Below, in pieces: positions 30,993-33,139 of a stretch of DNA of 33,139 nucleotides. Every line of letters starts with the position of its first letter. The first letter of the stretch is position 1. The notes under the pieces were generated by a model. That model did not search any database, was not told where the DNA came from, and worked only from the letters and a program-made list of their open reading frames with translations. The stretch is taken from contig JAICKC010000017.1 in NCBI GenBank assembly GCA_025928155.1, positions 1-33,139 on the forward strand, read 5' to 3'. A program made the translations under genes and the position numbers. Origin of the DNA: Candidatus Saccharimonadota bacterium (GTDB lineage Bacteria > Patescibacteriota > Saccharimonadia > Saccharimonadales > UBA4665).

Positions 30993-31649
30993 TTAAAGCC
31001 CAAGGGCTCGAACAGCTTCCGCCTTGAAGGCGTCAATATCCCTGCCGTTGTTTTCGATACGAATGTCGGCCGCATCAATGACGGCCGCCATACCGAACTT
31101 AGTGGGATCGGTTTGGCCAACCGCCATATCTGCAGCCTCCTTCTCGGCAAACTGCTCAAACGTGATGTTGTCGTCTGCGCGACCTCGCCCTCTAAGGCGT
31201 TCGTAGCGCACCCGCGGATCAGCATCCACTACAATAAGCCTGCCGCCGAACTCCTTAAGCCGCCGCGCCTCACCGGTACCGCGTATGCTGCCAACCACTA
31301 ACCCTTTAGGTCTGAGATCTTCCGGCAGCACGCTCACCCACGTCCACCATTTGAATAGACCTAGCTCTACCATACCGCCAGGGTACGCCACGCGGAACGC
31401 GTTGCCGACCTTCCCGAGCGGCGCGTCATTGCCGCCACGGTCGATAGAATTAAACACCGCCTGAGAAATCTCCCGTATGCCGTTGCTGGTGTTAAAGCAG
31501 AGAAAACCATGCTCGATCAGCAGATCCATCAGCAAATCCTTGCCGCTGCCGTTCGTCCCAGCCACGCCGTAAACGGTCACGCCCTTGAAACTGTCTCGGT
31601 ACGCCTGGCTCTGCACCAGCTCCTGCTGCAATAGGTTTGAATCGTTCAT
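30993..31649 (-). CDS. P-loop nucleotide-kinase-like protein (dephospho-CoA kinase-like)
   Basis: A 218-residue protein with Walker A GVAGTNGSGKD (28-38), GFLCFNTSNGIRE after it, a GLVVGSIRGTGEARRLKEFG segment, and VVDADPRVRYERLRGRGR as a lid, then FEQFAEKEAADM. These fit a small-molecule or nucleotide kinase of the dephospho-CoA-kinase type. True CoaE is shorter in its loops, so the function is a guess at the superfamily level. A TAGAAT box 9 bases before the ATG gives a nearly leaderless mRNA. It converges on the orphan gene with the terminator between. Confidence 0.7.
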   Translation of the reverse strand: MNDSNLLQQELVQSQAYRDSFKGVTVYGVAGTNGSGKDLLMDLLIEHGFLCFNTSNGIREISQAVFNSIDRGGNDAPLGKVGNAFRVAYPGGMVELGLFKWWTWVSVLPEDLRPKGLVVGSIRGTGEARRLKEFGGRLIVVDADPRVRYERLRGRGRADDNITFEQFAEKEAADMAVGQTDPTKFGMAAVIDAADIRIENNGRDIDAFKAEAVRALGL

Positions 31650-31658
31650 AACAGATAC

Positions 31659-31664
31659 ATTCTA
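31659..31664 (-). promoter_or_regulatory. -10 box of the kinase-like gene
   Basis: TAGAAT on the minus strand ends at 31659, predicting a start about 3 bases before the ATG at 31649. Confidence 0.4.
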
Positions 31665-31684
31665 CCGGATTCCATCTGTAAACC

Positions 31685-31721
31685 GAAAAGCATCTTCGAT
31701 TTTACTTCGAAGATGCTTTTC
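31685..31721 (-). terminator. intrinsic terminator downstream of rpoD
   Basis: GAAAAGCATCTTCGA (31685-31699) and TCGAAGATGCTTTTC (31707-31721) form a perfect 15-base-pair stem with a 7-base loop. Each strand carries TTTT in the downstream arm, so it may work in both directions. It lies about 80 bases after the rpoD stop. Confidence 0.7.
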
Positions 31722-31772
31722 TAAGCTTCCCAGGAAAGAATAGCCGGAGTTGCCAAAAGACAACCCCGCGCG

Positions 31773-31800
31773 ATGAGAGAACCTATCTCGGTTCTCTCAT
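31773..31800 (-). other. hairpin at the rpoD stop codon
   Basis: ATGAGAGAACC (31773-31783) and GGTTCTCTCAT (31790-31800) form a perfect 11-base-pair stem with a 6-base loop, beginning one base after the rpoD stop. No U-run follows on the rpoD strand. It may protect the mRNA end or slow polymerase before the true terminator. Confidence 0.5.
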
Positions 31801-31801
31801 A

Positions 31802-32947
31802 CTATTTGATGTAATCGTGCAATTTCCGCGCGTCTTTGTGCTTGCGCAACTTGGCCAGCGCCTTGGCCTCTATCTGGCGGATGCGCTCGCGCGTCACGCT
31901 AAATTCCTGGCCGACTTCTTCAAGCGTGTGCTGTTTGCCATCTTCCAGGCCAAAACGGAGCTTCAGTATCTTCTGCTCGCGCTCGGTTAGCGCGCCCAGC
32001 ATGTCTTTGACTTGCTCTTTAAGCAGCTGGCTGGTCGCTGATTCCTCTGGAGTAATAGTATCTTCGTCTTCAATAAAGTCGGCCAGCACAGATTCTTCTT
32101 CGTCATCACGGATTGAAGCATCAAGCGAGGAAATGTCCTGCTTAATCTTCATGATGTGCTCTACCTTTGCCTCATCAATCTCCATCTCCTTGGCGATTTC
32201 GGCGTTTGTCGGCTCGCGGTTGAACTCCTGCGTCAGCCGTCGTTGCGTGCGCAGCAATTTGTTGATGGTCTCCACCATATGCACCGGAATACGGATGGTA
32301 CGTGCCTGGTCGGCAATGGCGCGGGTAATCGCTTGGCGAATCCACCACGTCGCGTAGGTACTGAATTTGAAACCCTTGTCCGGGTCAAACTTTTCGACCG
32401 CGCGCAGCAGGCCGGTGTTGCCCTCTTCGATGAGGTCAAGCAGATCCAATCCACGGCCCACGTAGCGCTTGGCAATCGAGACCACCAGACGCAGATTGGC
32501 TTCCGCCATCTGGTCTTTGGCTTCTTTGTCACCAGCCACCACACGTTGGGCGAGCGATAGCTCCTGCTCGGCGTTCAAGAGCGGAATTTTACCGATTTCG
32601 CGCAAATACAGGCGCACACTGTCATCTGCGATGTCGTCGAGATATGTCTGGTCCTCGCTCATCGTAACTTCTTCGTCGTCTTCAATGAGCCATTCGTCGC
32701 TCAGGTCGCTCGGCGCCGGTCCGTCGTCAGAGCCGGCAGCAATCGTCACACCGGCCTCGGCCAATTCCGCGTAGAGCGCGTCCAAAATCTCGACGTTTTC
32801 TGGCCGATCAGGTATACGCGCCGAAATATCGCGGGCCTCTATCGTCCCCGCCTTCTTGGCCTGCTCCAGCAGCTCGGCCTTGGCCTGCAGCAGTGCCTCT
32901 TTAGTTTTCTCGTCGTTTTTGTCGTTGGCTGGTTTCTTGGCTGCCAT
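31802..32947 (-). CDS. rpoD: RNA polymerase primary sigma factor
   Basis: A 381-residue sigma70. Region 1.2 is [20 protein letters not shown]. Region 2 reads [20 protein letters not shown], then [20 protein letters not shown] and [14 protein letters not shown] (2.4). Region 3.0 has [12 protein letters not shown], the helix that contacts extended -10 elements, which fits the many TGn boxes in this window. Region 4 has [18 protein letters not shown] and [20 protein letters not shown]. The N-terminal 100 residues are acidic and variable. It follows dnaG by 3 bases, as in classical macromolecular-synthesis operons. GGGAGG inside the dnaG end lies about 13 bases before the ATG. Confidence 0.97.
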   Translation of the reverse strand: MAAKKPANDKNDEKTKEALLQAKAELLEQAKKAGTIEARDISARIPDRPENVEILDALYAELAEAGVTIAAGSDDGPAPSDLSDEWLIEDDEEVTMSEDQTYLDDIADDSVRLYLREIGKIPLLNAEQELSLAQRVVAGDKEAKDQMAEANLRLVVSIAKRYVGRGLDLLDLIEEGNTGLLRAVEKFDPDKGFKFSTYATWWIRQAITRAIADQARTIRIPVHMVETINKLLRTQRRLTQEFNREPTNAEIAKEMEIDEAKVEHIMKIKQDISSLDASIRDDEEESVLADFIEDEDTITPEESATSQLLKEQVKDMLGALTEREQKILKLRFGLEDGKQHTLEEVGQEFSVTRERIRQIEAKALAKLRKHKDARKLHDYIK

Positions 32948-32950
32948 CCT

Positions 32951-33139
32951 TTAGGCTTCCTCCCTTGTTAGGTTTGCGCGTAAGAGTTTATCGAGCTCGT
33001 TAGAACGTGCCAGCAACCGTTCGGCTTCGGCAGATTCGGCGGTTTGCAGACGTTCGGCGAGCTTTTGTTTTTCAGTTCGTACATATTGTGCTACCAGCTT
33101 GCTCTTCAGTCGTTTGGCTTCCAGATCCAACTCGAGAGC
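32951..33139 (-). CDS. dnaG: DNA primase, C-terminal end (partial)
   Basis: Only the last 62 residues are in the window. They are a single charged helical stretch (ALELDLEAKRLKSKLVAQYV to LARSNELDKLLRAN), typical of the helicase-interaction end of DnaG. The assignment rests mainly on position directly before rpoD, the usual neighbour, and on the helical character. The stop lies 3 bases before the rpoD start. Confidence 0.75.
   Translation of the reverse strand, partial: ALELDLEAKRLKSKLVAQYVRTEKQKLAERLQTAESAEAERLLARSNELDKLLRANLTREEA

Overview
The window looks like a chromosomal segment of a Patescibacteria (CPR) genome, most likely a Saccharibacteria (TM7) lineage with a moderately GC-rich genome. 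I base this on the very tight gene packing, the dnaG-rpoD pair, a DHH-like protein with a long proline-rich tail, and an unusually large set of secreted proteins. Those proteins carry the His-rich pre-membrane signature HTGRLLHHxHTSYR, which I associate from memory with this group. TAA, TAG and TGA are all used as stops, so the standard bacterial code applies. No rRNA, tRNA, CRISPR array, insertion sequence or intact prophage was seen, and there is no gene-free stretch longer than 300 bases.

Layout. 1-10.6 kb is mostly housekeeping: a DHH-family protein cut by the left edge, ribosomal protein S20, an FHA-like protein, a secreted cupredoxin, DNA polymerase III delta (holA) behind a zinc metallopeptidase, a fused trehalose-phosphate synthase/phosphatase, MutM, a small DciA-like protein and two tandem HAD proteins. 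10.6-14.8 kb holds small unknowns, a dikinase split into an ATP-grasp protein and a substrate/phosphohistidine protein, a P-loop kinase, a Nudix hydrolase and a methyltransferase. 14.8-18.0 kb is polA followed by a flavin-binding split-barrel gene.

18.1-26.7 kb is an envelope locus. It has two PKD-like paralogs with His-rich N-termini, a small anchored protein and a secreted protein with a WQL motif. Two tandem DUF916-like membrane-anchored proteins follow, then a one-helix protein next to a phage-tail-like protein, a third DUF916-like protein, and a divergent secreted protein sharing the domain of the WQL protein. The layout resembles the WxL/WxL-interacting-protein clusters of Firmicutes, but the match is structural and inferred.

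26.8-33.1 kb holds a P-type ATPase with an altered ion pocket, an orphan gene of unlike codon usage with its own promoter and terminator, a nucleotide-kinase-like gene, rpoD, and the end of dnaG.

A window-wide pattern stands out. In about thirteen genes a -10 hexamer (often with an extended TGn) sits only 6-10 bases before the ATG, with no usable Shine-Dalgarno sequence. This implies mRNAs that begin at or within a few bases of the start codon. A second class of genes has clear GGAGG-type ribosome binding sites. Convergent genes usually overlap at their stops.
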